The notes below the pieces were generated by a model that saw nothing but the letters and a program-made list of their open reading frames with translations, searched no databases and had not been told where the DNA came from. Positions 26,685 through 35,207 of a stretch of DNA of 64,000 nt are shown piece by piece. The translations under genes were made by a program, and so were the position numbers. This DNA comes from Phycisphaerales bacterium UBA1845. Its GTDB lineage: Bacteria > Planctomycetota > Phycisphaerae > UBA1845. The DNA lies in contig DDIR01000102.1 of assembly GCA_002338715.1 (NCBI GenBank), forward strand, positions 18,958-82,957. The letters are read 5' to 3'. Each line of letters starts with the position of its first letter. Position 1 is the first letter of the stretch.

Positions 26685-28124
26685 ATGTTTGATTCACTCA
26701 CGCAGCGGTTCAGCGGCGTATTCAAGGGGCTTCGTGGTCGGGGCCGCATCACCGAGGACAACGTTCGCGAGGCGATGCGCGAAGTTCGCACCGCGCTGCT
26801 CGAAGCCGACGTCCACGTCGATGTCGCCCGCGAATTCTGCGACCAGGTCTATCAAAAGGCCATCGGCGAAGAAGTCATCAACACGCTGAAGCCCGATCAA
26901 CTCATCATCAAAATCGTCCACGACGAACTCGTGCGGTTGATGGGACCGGTCGATCCGAAGATTCCGTTTATCTCCGGCGGGCCGACGATCCTGATGATGG
27001 CCGGTCTGCAGGGTTCCGGTAAGACCACGACCTGCGGAAAGCTCGCGCGGAAGATCATCGCGAGCGCCAAGCGTCCGCTACTCGTAGCCGCTGACTTGAA
27101 GCGACCAGCCGCTATCGATCAGTTGGAAGTTCTCGGCGAGCAGATCGGTGCGCCCGTCTACACCGAACGCGGTCATCTCAACGCCGTGAAGGTTTGCCGC
27201 AACGGTATCGCCCACGCTCGCAAGACCGATCGCGATGTGGTTATCCTCGATACAGCCGGTCGCCTTGCGATCGATGAGGAGATGATGGCCGAGGTCGCCA
27301 AGATCGCGACCACCTGCAAACCGCAGCAGATCTATCTCGTCCTCGACGCGATGACCGGTCAGGACGCGGTCGCGACGGCCAAGGCGTTCAACGATCGACT
27401 CGAACTTGACGGCTGCATTCTGACGAAACTCGACAGCGACACGCGCGGTGGTGCGGCGCTGTCGCTCAAACACGTCACCGGTAAGCCGATCAAATTCGTC
27501 GGCATGGGTGAGAAGCTCGACGCGATCGAACCATTCCATCCCGATCGGGTGGCGGGCAGCATTCTCGGCATGGGCGACATGCTCACGCTTGTTGAAAAAG
27601 CTCAGGAACAGTTCGACGCCGAAGAGCAGGCCAAGCTTGAAAAGAAGATGGCCAAGGGCTCGATGACCCTTGACGATTTTCTCGATCAGATGCGCAAGGT
27701 CCAGAAGATGGGCTCGATGCGCGACATCCTCAAGAAACTCCCCGGTTTCGGCGGGATGGGGTCGGACCTGAAAGTCGACGACAAGGAGATCAGCCGCATG
27801 GAGGCGATCGTCCTTTCGATGACGAAGAAGGAGCGGGCGAACCCGTCGATCATCGACACATCACGCCGGCGACGCATCGCCAAAGGGTGTGGCGCCGCAA
27901 CGTCCGACGTCAGTGGTCTGGTCAAATCGTTCACGCAAATGCGGGACATGATGAAGGGGATGGCCGGCATGGGCCTGCGCGACCGCATGCGATTCAGTTC
28001 GCAGATGTCGCAGATGGCGGCGGCTGGTCAGATGCCAAGCATCCGCGGAAAGGCCGGCACGACGTCCAAACGCCGCGTCAACACCAAAGACAAACGCAAA
28101 GCCCGCAAGCGGAAAAGAAAATAG
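26685..28124 (+). CDS. ffh: signal recognition particle protein Ffh (SRP54)
   Basis: A 479-residue GTPase that brings nascent membrane and exported proteins to the Sec/YidC machinery. It has the N-domain helices, the P loop GLQGSGKTTTCGKLA, the DTAGRLAID motif, the TKLDSDTRGGAAL region with its guanine-specifying TKLD, and GMGEKLDAIEPFHP. The Met-rich M domain runs from about 310 (signal-sequence groove and 4.5S RNA site; SRRRRIAKGCG is the RNA-binding motif). The C-terminus is a strongly basic tail (KRKARKRKRK) longer than in E. coli. The ffs RNA gene was not found in the window. Confidence 0.96.
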   Translation: MFDSLTQRFSGVFKGLRGRGRITEDNVREAMREVRTALLEADVHVDVAREFCDQVYQKAIGEEVINTLKPDQLIIKIVHDELVRLMGPVDPKIPFISGGPTILMMAGLQGSGKTTTCGKLARKIIASAKRPLLVAADLKRPAAIDQLEVLGEQIGAPVYTERGHLNAVKVCRNGIAHARKTDRDVVILDTAGRLAIDEEMMAEVAKIATTCKPQQIYLVLDAMTGQDAVATAKAFNDRLELDGCILTKLDSDTRGGAALSLKHVTGKPIKFVGMGEKLDAIEPFHPDRVAGSILGMGDMLTLVEKAQEQFDAEEQAKLEKKMAKGSMTLDDFLDQMRKVQKMGSMRDILKKLPGFGGMGSDLKVDDKEISRMEAIVLSMTKKERANPSIIDTSRRRRIAKGCGAATSDVSGLVKSFTQMRDMMKGMAGMGLRDRMRFSSQMSQMAAAGQMPSIRGKAGTTSKRRVNTKDKRKARKRKRK

Positions 28125-28134
28125 TCGCCACCAA

Positions 28135-28935
28135 CTAGTGTCGATGGCGAAGTGATTGGCACGCCCGGTTATTTTCAAGCAATCCAACTCTAGACAGCGT
28201 GCAAAGTCCACCGTTCGGCCCGGAAGCCCGGTTGATTTGAGGCGTGAAAACCGTGAATTGTTCAGCACGCCCTTGCGCCGTTTGAAGATTGCTCAGCAAT
28301 CTATCCGCCGATACACGCACGCCGTTAATCGTCGCATTCGGTGCACCGAGGGCCGCTGCGCTTTGAGTGCCTTGCTCATTCGTGAGACGCGATTGAGAAA
28401 GCGTCGCCCCGGTACGATTCTCGGTTGTGGTCAACACGAAAGCCGCCATCGAAGCGGACAACGGACCGGTTGATCGAATACCAGCACTTGGTGCCGTATA
28501 AGCACGCTTTGGCGCACCCGCAGTTTGATTGTTCTTCTGTGCGTCCGTAGCAACCGCGTTTGAACGCTGAGCGCCATTGGTGTTGATGTTTTCAGCAGCG
28601 GCCGTTGATTGATTCGGTGCCGAATTCGTCGTCGCGGTTTGCTCTTGCGATTCAATCTTTGGTTGCGTGTTCGCCGGAGCGGTGCGGACTTCTGCCGGTT
28701 GATACGACGCGACGCGCGCCAGCTTCAACTGCCCGGTGTTTGAATTGTCACTACCGCTACCGAGGCGCGTGCTTCCGTTATCCACGACAGTCGCGGGACG
28801 GCTGGACACTTGGCCCGATCGCGCTGGCGCACCGCCATCCGGGTCATGGAAAACCGTTTGGATCTGCGAGCATCCGCTGCTGGCGACAAGGGCCAGCGCC
28901 GCGATGAGGATGGCTTTGGTTGCCTGCTTTCGCAT
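28135..28935 (-). CDS. lipoprotein of unknown function, Ala/Thr/Gln/Asn-rich
   Basis: A 266-residue exported lipoprotein. The signal peptide MRKQATKAILIAALALVASS leads to a lipobox ending at Cys22 (SSGC). The body is of low complexity, rich in Ala, Thr, Asn, Gln and Ser, followed by a short folded-looking end (NGVRVSADRLLSNLQTAQ). ATG at 28935 has an AGGAGAGG ribosome site. It converges tightly (10 bases) with ffh and has no obvious terminator. I do not recognise the family; no enzyme or binding motif is visible. Confidence 0.7.
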   Translation of the reverse strand: MRKQATKAILIAALALVASSGCSQIQTVFHDPDGGAPARSGQVSSRPATVVDNGSTRLGSGSDNSNTGQLKLARVASYQPAEVRTAPANTQPKIESQEQTATTNSAPNQSTAAAENINTNGAQRSNAVATDAQKNNQTAGAPKRAYTAPSAGIRSTGPLSASMAAFVLTTTENRTGATLSQSRLTNEQGTQSAAALGAPNATINGVRVSADRLLSNLQTAQGRAEQFTVFTPQINRASGPNGGLCTLSRVGLLENNRACQSLRHRH

Positions 28936-29151
28936 GTTTCTCGCCTCTCCTGGAAAGGTCGGCACCCGCCGACGACAATCAATTCTTAGGTCAGCCGCTG
29001 GGCAACGCAAGCCCAAACAATTGACCCGGTACTAGGCTGTTGTCGCCGCATCGGTATAATCTTTCACGTGGTCAGCCGAATCTTTCGGCTCACCAGATGT
29101 CTTATGGGCCGGAAAATCGCGATTTATCGGAACAATTTGAGGACAAGCGAC

Positions 29152-29766
29152 ATGAGAATCCCCACAAATCGGCGTCGGATCAATGATTTCACAACCTCGG
29201 CTATGCGAGGAGTACAGCGGGGAAGTCTAGTCATCGCCGCGTTTGCGATTGTGTCCGGGGCGATGGTGGCTGGGGGATGTGTCGAACAGGCGCCACAGGC
29301 CCTTCAGCCCGAGACCGCCCGCGTGGCGATTCAAAGTCAGTGTGCCCAGAACGTGATCAACTGCACCACGAGTTGGCCCGAAGCCGCCTTCATCGTCGAG
29401 GCCATGGACGGCCAATCCGTGTCGCTGACCGATACCGGTTTTGTCGTGGAAGGCACCGATGGCAACGGCTGGGAAACCGTGCGGTTGGATGGATCGGCCA
29501 GCATCTCGGGCGACGGCGCGAGCATCACGGCATTTGAATGGAGCTCGGGCGCGACGGATGAAGACCCGACCACGCTGGATGCCGGAACGATTTTCGCAAC
29601 GGGTTCAACGGTCAATCAGCCGATGGCCGTCGGTTTCCATTACATTCGATTGACGGTAAAGAACGATATCATCAGGGACCTGGTCGTCTCGGATGAGTTC
29701 GGACTGCTGTTTCAAGACGTGCCAAGCTTCGACTTCGTGGAATTGGAAATCGAAGTAAGAGACTAG
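29152..29766 (+). CDS. lipoprotein with PKD-like domain
   Basis: A 204-residue lipoprotein. From ATG 29152 (GAGGA upstream) a long basic n-region leads to a lipobox ending at Cys43 (MVAGGC); ATG 29203 would give a more usual signal length and is an alternative. The mature protein has a segment (VRLDGSASISGDGASITAFE to HYIRLTVKN) with the sequence rhythm of PKD/Ig-like beta domains, which are common in surface proteins. A TATAAT at 29056-29061 could be its -10 box, though no matching -35 is seen. It is divergent from the previous lipoprotein gene; their shared 216-bp gap should hold both promoters. Confidence 0.65.
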   Translation: MRIPTNRRRINDFTTSAMRGVQRGSLVIAAFAIVSGAMVAGGCVEQAPQALQPETARVAIQSQCAQNVINCTTSWPEAAFIVEAMDGQSVSLTDTGFVVEGTDGNGWETVRLDGSASISGDGASITAFEWSSGATDEDPTTLDAGTIFATGSTVNQPMAVGFHYIRLTVKNDIIRDLVVSDEFGLLFQDVPSFDFVELEIEVRD

Positions 29767-29813
29767 AAAGTCAAGCTGCGTCATTGATGGGTAATCGCGC
29801 AATCGACGTGTAG

Positions 29814-29832
29814 GGTGCGTCCCGGACGCACC
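29814..29832. repeat. GGTGCGTC palindrome
   Basis: A perfect 8-bp inverted repeat, ggtgcgtc-ccg-gacgcacc, between the lipoprotein gene and tRNA-Leu. TAGGGTGCGTC-type palindromes occur as dispersed repeats in many bacteria. It could also act as a weak terminator, but no T run follows. Confidence 0.55.
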
Positions 29833-29914
29833 TGCTAAAATCCATAAGACCAGACAAACAAGAAAAGCGTCAACGATCAGAACAAGAAGCAAGAAGGCGC
29901 AACCAAATCAAGAC

Positions 29915-29998
29915 GGGCGAGTGGCGGAATGGCAGACGCAGGGGATTTAAAATCCCCCGAGGGTAAACCTCGTGCGGGTTCGACTCCCGCCTTGCCCA
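29915..29998 (+). tRNA. tRNA-Leu(UAA)
   Basis: An 84-base class II tRNA. The acceptor stem gggcgag pairs with cttgccc (one G-U). The anticodon stem gggga/tcccc holds the loop tttaaaa, giving anticodon TAA (29948-29950). A long variable arm (cgagggtaaacctcg) and the T arm gcgggttcgactcccgc follow. CCA is not encoded. Confidence 0.97.
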
Positions 29999-30109
29999 GT
30001 ACTTACAATTCGACTGCGAGCACGTTGAATTCATGGAAAGCTCGATCTCGATAGGTCAAACTCAACTTTCGGTGCCGTTGGTGGTCAACGCAAGAAGGGG
30101 CGCGTGCTG

Positions 30110-30421
30110 ATGGGCAAGCTATTCGGATTACTTGCGGCGATAGTCATATTCATCGTCGTATTCATTGCTCTTCGATCCAAGTCCCAGGTTCGAGAGTTAA
30201 CGGAAAGTGAAGAGAAGATTCGCCAGCTTGTACACGAAGTTTATGGAGAGCGCATCACCTCGGAAGAGATTCTCATTCAGGATAGCGACGCAATCGTGGA
30301 TCTGGTACTAGCCAACTCAGAGGTCGAGCGACTCGAAATCAACCTGACGAATCTCGCACGGAAGCATGCAGAGGGCGTCTCGATTCCAGTCTTGAAATTG
30401 AGTATGAGGTTGGGCGACTGA
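30110..30421 (+). CDS. small membrane-anchored hypothetical protein
   Basis: A 103-residue protein. One hydrophobic helix at the N-terminus (FGLLAAIVIFIVVFIAL) is followed by a charged, helical soluble part. ATG 30110 follows an agaagggg ribosome-site-like run; GTG 30104 is an alternative. No known motif is seen. It lies just after tRNA-Leu. Function is unknown; it is real by coding look and ribosome site only. Confidence 0.5.
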   Translation: MGKLFGLLAAIVIFIVVFIALRSKSQVRELTESEEKIRQLVHEVYGERITSEEILIQDSDAIVDLVLANSEVERLEINLTNLARKHAEGVSIPVLKLSMRLGD

Positions 30422-30479
30422 ATCTTTGCGGACAAGCGCGGGCATCGTGAGGCAAATCTACTGAGAAAGCTGGTACCCG

Positions 30480-30749
30480 ATGGCATCCATGAGATTCGCC
30501 TGCCCCTGCTGCCGGTTACTCACGCTCTCGGAGCAGCCGCCCGGTACATTTGCTATTTGTGCCGTGTGTTGTTGGGAGGACGACCCCGTACAGTTTGAAA
30601 ATGTGAGCTTGAGAGGCGGAGCCAATCGCGTCAGTCTCTGCGAAGCGCGGCAGAACTTTCAGCGCATTGGTGCCAGTTCAGAAGAGTGCTTGGGGTTTGT
30701 TCGACCTGCCGATGAAAGTGAAATGCCAGTCGACGACAGTGGTCTTTAG
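30480..30749 (+). CDS. cysteine-rich CPCC-type small protein
   Basis: An 89-residue protein with the pattern FACPCC near the start, then CAVCCWEDDPVQ and NRVSLCEARQNFQRIGA. This matches the small CPCC-domain family, whose four or more cysteines are expected to hold zinc. The function of the family is not established. It may be co-transcribed with the preceding small membrane protein (58-base gap). Confidence 0.75.
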   Translation: MASMRFACPCCRLLTLSEQPPGTFAICAVCCWEDDPVQFENVSLRGGANRVSLCEARQNFQRIGASSEECLGFVRPADESEMPVDDSGL

Positions 30750-30806
30750 TTGACAACTGGACGGTGTCGGTGGTGCTGTCGTCAATTGAACACGCGCATA
30801 CAAAAA

Positions 30807-30839
30807 AAGCAGGCCGGTTCAACAAGAATCGGCCTGCTT
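30807..30839. terminator. bidirectional terminator between CPCC gene and PEP-CTERM gene
   Basis: A 14-bp stem, aagcaggccggttc (30807-30820) with gaatcggcctgctt (30826-30839), one wobble pair, loop aacaa. There is an A run on one side and a T-rich run on the other, so it can stop transcripts from both the convergent CPCC gene and the - strand PEP-CTERM gene. The hairpin at 32317-32351 is closely related. Confidence 0.85.
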
Positions 30840-30872
30840 CCTTCGTTTGATTCTATATTCGCTGGATCGCAA

Positions 30873-31529
30873 CTAGCGTCGGCGGCGCGAGAATAATGCG
30901 ATGCCACCGAGGCCCAGTAGTGCGAGACTTGCTGGCTCGGGTACCAAGGTGATGTTGTCGATCCCGGCTTCCAATGTCGGGAATGATGTCACCGACACGC
31001 TGAATTCGACGGCAAGGGTCGCGTCGAGCAGCACTTCGGCAAAACTCTCCGTGCCAATAGAGCCTGGATTGAGCATCCACGAACCCTCTTCCAACGGAAC
31101 GGTTCGCGTTGCCCATGTCGCCACCTGATCAAGCGGTTGGATGCTGCGGTAGCTTGTTCCGTTTGCACCTAGAAGGAAAAGCGACGTCCCGTGGACGATC
31201 TGCGGATTGCTGTAGATATACTCGTCGTACTGCACCGCTGTGTACCCGCTCAGGTCACCGGAAAACTCGGCCGGGCCAGCAACCAGCAGACCGCCGATGG
31301 AGCTTTCGTCAATCGCATGAATGTATCCACCGGGGTTGCCCCCGGAAGTGACCAATTCAAACGTGCCGCCAAATGGGTCGCCATCCCAAGGCGTTGCGAT
31401 AGCCGTCCAACCCTGAAGGGTTCCATCATCAAAGTCTGATAGTGGATTTGCATTTGCTGATTGCGCGAGAACAGCGCAGCACAAAGTGCATAGGGCAATG
31501 ATGCGCCCTTGCATCGATTCGCCGATCAT
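30873..31529 (-). CDS. PEP-CTERM sorting domain protein
   Basis: A 218-residue secreted protein. The signal peptide ends near SANA (about 28). The body is a beta-rich domain (DFDDGTLQGWTAIATPWDGD onward) of the kind seen in PEP-CTERM proteins that may bind carbohydrate. The tail is VPEPASLALLGLGG, a hydrophobic helix and RRRR. Such tails are cut and processed by an exosortase during export to the surface matrix. ATG 31529 has AGGAGG ten bases upstream. Its last 70 coding bases and its terminator are very like those of the second PEP-CTERM gene at 32383. Confidence 0.88.
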   Translation of the reverse strand: MIGESMQGRIIALCTLCCAVLAQSANANPLSDFDDGTLQGWTAIATPWDGDPFGGTFELVTSGGNPGGYIHAIDESSIGGLLVAGPAEFSGDLSGYTAVQYDEYIYSNPQIVHGTSLFLLGANGTSYRSIQPLDQVATWATRTVPLEEGSWMLNPGSIGTESFAEVLLDATLAVEFSVSVTSFPTLEAGIDNITLVPEPASLALLGLGGIALFSRRRR

Positions 31530-31709
31530 TCTTATCTACCTCCTGAGCCTGAGAGTTCTGAAAAACGACGGACCTTGTCTGCCAAGGTTCGCGCCGATGA
31601 GAGAACTTCAAGTCTAACAAGAACGACTCAGGGAATAATAGTCGATAGGGCGTCCGAAAGCAGACAACTGACATCGCTATCAGCAGGGTCGGCCGTCTTT
31701 CTCAATCGA

Positions 31710-32072
31710 TCAGAAAGTCGCCAGGTAGGCAGCAATGTCATTGAGGCTTTGCCCGTCAAAGTTGGGAAACAGTTCCTGATGCAGGGATTCGTTGAACTTC
31801 GTCTGAAGGAGATTGACGCTGGCACCTGCGAGGTCAGGCGCGTTTCCGGTGCCTGTTCCGGGTTCGGCGTGGCATCGGATACATTCAGTGTCGTAAACGC
31901 CTTTACCTGCCGTCGACTGGCTGCCGTTGTTGCCTCCGCTGCCGCCATTGCCCGTATTCATTCCGTCGCCGCCATTGTTGTTCGTGGGGGCGGTCTGGCA
32001 GCCGGTTCCGATTATTACCAATCCAACAACCAGCATTAATACTGAAATCGAGCGCAACTTAATCGTCATCAT
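31710..32072 (-). CDS. monohaem c-type cytochrome lipoprotein
   Basis: A 120-residue exported lipoprotein. The lipobox ends at Cys25 (IGTGC). A Gly/Asn-rich flexible linker (31-55) leads to a small cytochrome c domain with the haem site CIRCH (64-68). The end LFPNFDGQSLNDIAAYLATF corresponds to the usual MPxF...LSDxEIxxLAAYL, but the distal Met appears as Leu. It should carry electrons in the periplasm, tethered to a membrane. Partner enzymes are not visible. ATG 32072 follows a GGAGACG ribosome site; the longer frame upstream is rejected. Confidence 0.8.
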   Translation of the reverse strand: MMTIKLRSISVLMLVVGLVIIGTGCQTAPTNNNGGDGMNTGNGGSGGNNGSQSTAGKGVYDTECIRCHAEPGTGTGNAPDLAGASVNLLQTKFNESLHQELFPNFDGQSLNDIAAYLATF

Positions 32073-32382
32073 TTGTTCGTCTCCACTGTCTGAGAAATGC
32101 CATGGTCTTTCGGTCTTCCATTCATCGTCGCCGCAGCCCGTCAATTTGAGTCTGCGATCGGCCGCAAACGGATTACCGGACTACACGCAGGTACCAGTCG
32201 ATCTGCGCATCGAGCCTGTGGCGGCCCTGTTAAATCAGGATGGAAGGTGTTCGTTAAAAAACAACGGTGCAACGTCCCACGGTGTGACATTGAGGGCACG
32301 AGCAGATGGGCGCAAAGAAACAGGCCAGCTCACATTGAACCGGCCTGCTTTCTTGGTTTGATTTGATTTTACTTGTTGGCGA
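32073..32382. terminator. 310-bp intergenic region; terminator of second PEP-CTERM gene at 32317-32351
   Basis: The stem pairs caggccagctc with gaaccggcctg around the loop acatt (left arm 32317-32331, right arm 32337-32351, with a few wobbles). Read on the - strand it follows the PEP-CTERM gene stop. The rest of the gap lies upstream of the cytochrome gene and probably holds its promoter. No gene was seen. Confidence 0.7.
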
Positions 32383-33081
32383 CTAGCGACGACGGCGCGA
32401 CATGATTGCGAGACCACCGAGGCCCAGCAGTGCGAGGCTTGCTGGTTCGGGGACGTCGACCGTCATCACGAAGTTGGCGATGTCGGCAGGATTGTTCGGG
32501 CCAAACGCGAAGAGGCTCCATCCCGATCCCGGGGTGAACTCCGACGCATTGTTCGTGTAGAAGCCGAGACTGTTGAAGCCGCCACGGTTTTGGAAACCAA
32601 AGTTGCCGTTGTAGCTGTAGTTCTCGATGCCGATGCTGAAACCGAAGTTATTGAATCCGCCTGAGGTCATCGGGCCGGGCATGGGAATGGTGAGACTGAA
32701 AAGCGTTTCTTGGCCATTACCCGTTGCTGGCAAGACGACATCTTCGATGGTCGTCGAATATAGGGTTGTACCGGGTCCGAAGATCAATCCGCTCGGGTCG
32801 CCATCGTTGAACGTGAAGACGATGTCGGTCGTGCCTTCCGCGGCAGCAGCTCCGTCACCATACACAGCCAAGCCGAGCGTCAACGATGCAATTCCAACTG
32901 GGGCATCACCGCCACCGCCAAAATAACCGCTGTCGCCGAACAAGGTGCCAGCAGGCGTGCTGCTGTTGAATGGCGTGAAAGTGCCGGTTGAAGCCCCGGT
33001 GTCATACACGATGGTGGCCCATGCAGGTGCTGCGCAGACCATTAGCGCGACCACAAAAGCAGTGCTCGTTACCTTCTTCAT
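32383..33081 (-). CDS. PEP-CTERM sorting domain protein
   Basis: A 232-residue secreted protein. The signal peptide (MKKVTSTAFVVALMVCAAPA) is followed by a Gly/Asn/Phe/Thr-rich beta domain with no charged core motif, then the sorting tail VPEPASLALLGLGG with its hydrophobic helix and RRRR. The tail differs from that of the protein at 30873-31529 by only a few residues, while the bodies are unrelated. It is expected to be exported by Sec and anchored or released by exosortase. ATG 33081 has an AGGGGA ribosome site. Confidence 0.87.
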   Translation of the reverse strand: MKKVTSTAFVVALMVCAAPAWATIVYDTGASTGTFTPFNSSTPAGTLFGDSGYFGGGGDAPVGIASLTLGLAVYGDGAAAAEGTTDIVFTFNDGDPSGLIFGPGTTLYSTTIEDVVLPATGNGQETLFSLTIPMPGPMTSGGFNNFGFSIGIENYSYNGNFGFQNRGGFNSLGFYTNNASEFTPGSGWSLFAFGPNNPADIANFVMTVDVPEPASLALLGLGGLAIMSRRRR

Positions 33082-33271
33082 TGCTATCAATTCCCCTGTC
33101 TTGCAGATTTTGAGAGATAGATCTGGACCTTGCCCTACCAAGATCCATAGTTTGCATCAGCTTACCCAATTGACGGTTTGATGGTCAAGGATTTCCCACC
33201 GGCTGACGCCATGAATCCCCTCTTGGCTGTAGAATTATCGGACGTGAATCCAGCAAGATGGATGCGGCTGA

Positions 33272-33535
33272 TCAGTCCTTTCCCTTAATCATTCTGCCCA
33301 CGTCACCCGCAGAATCGCGGACCTTCTTGAGTAATCGCTTGGCCCAGACGAACTCAGTGGCGAGGATGGCCAGACCAGCCGGGATCACGATAAATGCCGG
33401 GCCCGGCAGGACCAACAGGGCGATCCCCGCGAGCACAACCGTTCCGCCGACGACCAGCACGATCATTCGTTTTGCATTTTTCAGAAGCATGTCGATGCCG
33501 TTTGCGACTGTGGATTTGTCGTCGTGGGTGGTCAT
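33272..33535 (-). CDS. PGPGW-family transmembrane protein
   Basis: An 87-residue inner-membrane protein with one or two helices built around VVLAGIALLVLPGP and AFIVIPAGLAILATEF, then VWAKRLLKKVRD. This is the signature of the PGPGW family (usually LPGPGWxxI...ATEFxWA). The family function is unknown. ATG 33535 lies 8 bases after the AraC-type gene stop, so the two are co-transcribed. Confidence 0.8.
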   Translation of the reverse strand: MTTHDDKSTVANGIDMLLKNAKRMIVLVVGGTVVLAGIALLVLPGPAFIVIPAGLAILATEFVWAKRLLKKVRDSAGDVGRMIKGKD

Positions 33536-33543
33536 CGTCGCCC

Positions 33544-34470
33544 CTATCTCGCGCGCTTGACAGGAATCTGCACGTACAATTCGAAATGTTCGATGCCATG
33601 CGCAAATGGGCGGCCGATCCACGCCTCGAAGAATGGGTGGTCGTCGGGCACGTAGCGGCTGTTGGGCAGCCAGCATTTGAAGAGCCAGTCCATCGCCCGC
33701 ATTTCATTCTGGATCGGTCCGCGTATTTCGATCTGGGCGACGGTCATCGGCGGAAATTCAATCACGCCGATTTCGCCTTCCGGTTCGACGTTCTCAACTT
33801 CGAGCCCGACATCATAGCGACAGTCCTTGAACTCGACGATCACCGGATCGTCCCACATGTATCCGAGCCACTGTCCATCGGCGAGTCCGCGCTGCTCGGC
33901 CCACGCGACGAAGCGCTCTGCCGCACCGGTGACGATACCGATTCTAAACGGATCAAGCACGCGGAGGTACGCAACGCGACGGGCGGGAAGTTGGCGCAAA
34001 GTCAAATCGAAGTTGTCGGCTTTGACGTCGTCAGGCAGGGCGAACAGATGGTGGTTGGAATCGTGTTCACACAGGGCCGCATCCAACTCGTCGCGGCGAT
34101 CCTGTCGAAATTGGTCGAGTTTGAATTCGCTCGGTGGCACGCCGTACTTTTCTTTGAATCGTCGCGAGAAATCTGAGAGCGATGTGAATCCACAGGCCAG
34201 TGAAATTTCCGTTAGCGACCTCGGGCCTTGGTGGGCGAGCATCCAAAGCGCCCGTTCCAACCTCAGTCGTCGCACGAATTGGTTCAACGTCTCGCCCATC
34301 AGTGCGCGGAAGATGCGATGGAAATGAAACGGCGAGAAGCACGCGACCTCGGCGACGGCGTCAAGGTTAAGCGGCTGATCGAGGTTGCGCACGATGTGAT
34401 CGATGGCGCGGTTGACGCTCTTGAGGTAATGCGGTGATGCGTCGGAAGGTTTTTCAGAATCGATTCGCAA
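33544..34470 (-). CDS. AraC-family regulator with GyrI-like effector domain
   Basis: A 308-residue regulator. The N-terminal double helix-turn-helix (about 15-120; LDAVAEVACFSPFHFHRIFRA and ISLACGFTSLSDFSRRFKEKYG) binds DNA. The C-terminal half (about 150-305) is a GyrI-like small-molecule domain (LPARRVAYLRVLDPF, then WLGYMWDDPVIV) as in SbmC/Rob-type proteins. It probably turns genes on when an aromatic or lipophilic compound binds; the ligand is unknown. The only plausible start is TTG (34470), without a clear ribosome site, so the first few residues are uncertain. The PGPGW gene follows 8 bases after its stop. Confidence 0.87.
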   Translation of the reverse strand: MRIDSEKPSDASPHYLKSVNRAIDHIVRNLDQPLNLDAVAEVACFSPFHFHRIFRALMGETLNQFVRRLRLERALWMLAHQGPRSLTEISLACGFTSLSDFSRRFKEKYGVPPSEFKLDQFRQDRRDELDAALCEHDSNHHLFALPDDVKADNFDLTLRQLPARRVAYLRVLDPFRIGIVTGAAERFVAWAEQRGLADGQWLGYMWDDPVIVEFKDCRYDVGLEVENVEPEGEIGVIEFPPMTVAQIEIRGPIQNEMRAMDWLFKCWLPNSRYVPDDHPFFEAWIGRPFAHGIEHFELYVQIPVKRAR

Positions 34471-34648
34471 GATTTGTCAAACCGGGAACGGGGAGAGGAA
34501 TTATGATCTGGCGTCGTTTGGAGGTGTATCGATCATAAATAATGTTCTGTAGATTTTGTCGGCTGCGGCGATCTTGTTGCTCGCATCGTGTAATCATAGT
34601 GCCCGCACTGACTCGTCGCAATTTCAGGTATCGCAAGGGGATAACGAC

Positions 34649-35020
34649 ATGGACTTGGGTGCGTTCTCAGTCAGTTTGACGGTCAAAGACATCGAGGCAT
34701 CGCGGGTCTTCTATGAGAAGTTGGGTTTCAAGAAGATTCACGGCGATCAGTCGCAGAATTGGCTCATCCTGCAAAACGGCGCCAGCACGATCGGGTTGTT
34801 TCAAGGGATGTTTGAGCGCAACTGTCTGACGTTTAACCCCGGCTGGGCGAATGATGGAAATCATCCTGATGAGTTCACCGATGTTCGCGAGATTCAAAAG
34901 CGCTTAAAAGCCTCAGGGATAGCGCTCACCCAAGAAGCCGATGAATCGACGGAAGGGCCGGCGAGTTGCACGATGCTTGACCCGGATGGAAATCCGATCC
35001 TGATCGACCAGCATCGCTAG
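34649..35020 (+). CDS. VOC (glyoxalase/bleomycin-resistance) family protein
   Basis: A 123-residue protein. The betaalphabetabetabeta repeat is visible as [20 protein letters not shown] with [20 protein letters not shown], ending in [17 protein letters not shown], the usual metal-side ending. ATG 34649 follows AGGGG by 9 bases. The frame stays open to TTG 34556, and that extension would end in LLASC, a lipobox-like site, so an exported form cannot be excluded. Members range from glyoxalases to antibiotic-binding proteins; the substrate is unknown. Confidence 0.8.
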   Translation: MDLGAFSVSLTVKDIEASRVFYEKLGFKKIHGDQSQNWLILQNGASTIGLFQGMFERNCLTFNPGWANDGNHPDEFTDVREIQKRLKASGIALTQEADESTEGPASCTMLDPDGNPILIDQHR

Positions 35021-35040
35021 CGGTTCGCATTGGGCGTCAT

Positions 35041-35164
35041 GGGTGCCCCAGGCTTTTAGCCTGGGGGACTGATGGTTGAACGATGTCCCTTTGTTGCGCG
35101 ATCAACTTCATTGCTTCGGTCTTGATGGTTTGTCAGTCCCCCACCCTGGAAGGGCGGGGCACCC
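35041..35164. repeat. MITE-like element with 32-bp imperfect terminal inverted repeats
   Basis: The left end (35041-35072) and right end (35133-35164) are inverted copies. The outer 9 bases (gggtgcccc) and inner 11 bases (tgggggactga) are identical, while the 12 bases between differ. Each central part is itself a small palindrome (ggcttttagcc; ccttccagg). The 60-base core holds no gene. The arrangement fits a REP/MITE-type element moved in trans. Confidence 0.65.
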
Positions 35165-35207
35165 GCGCGTGCTTGTTTGAAATATGCCGGGCGCTTAGCA
35201 TGTGTTC

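Noticed and set aside
31509..32039. 176-residue + strand frame opposite the cytochrome lipoprotein
   Set aside because: The - strand frame has a lipobox, haem motif and ribosome site; this is its shadow.
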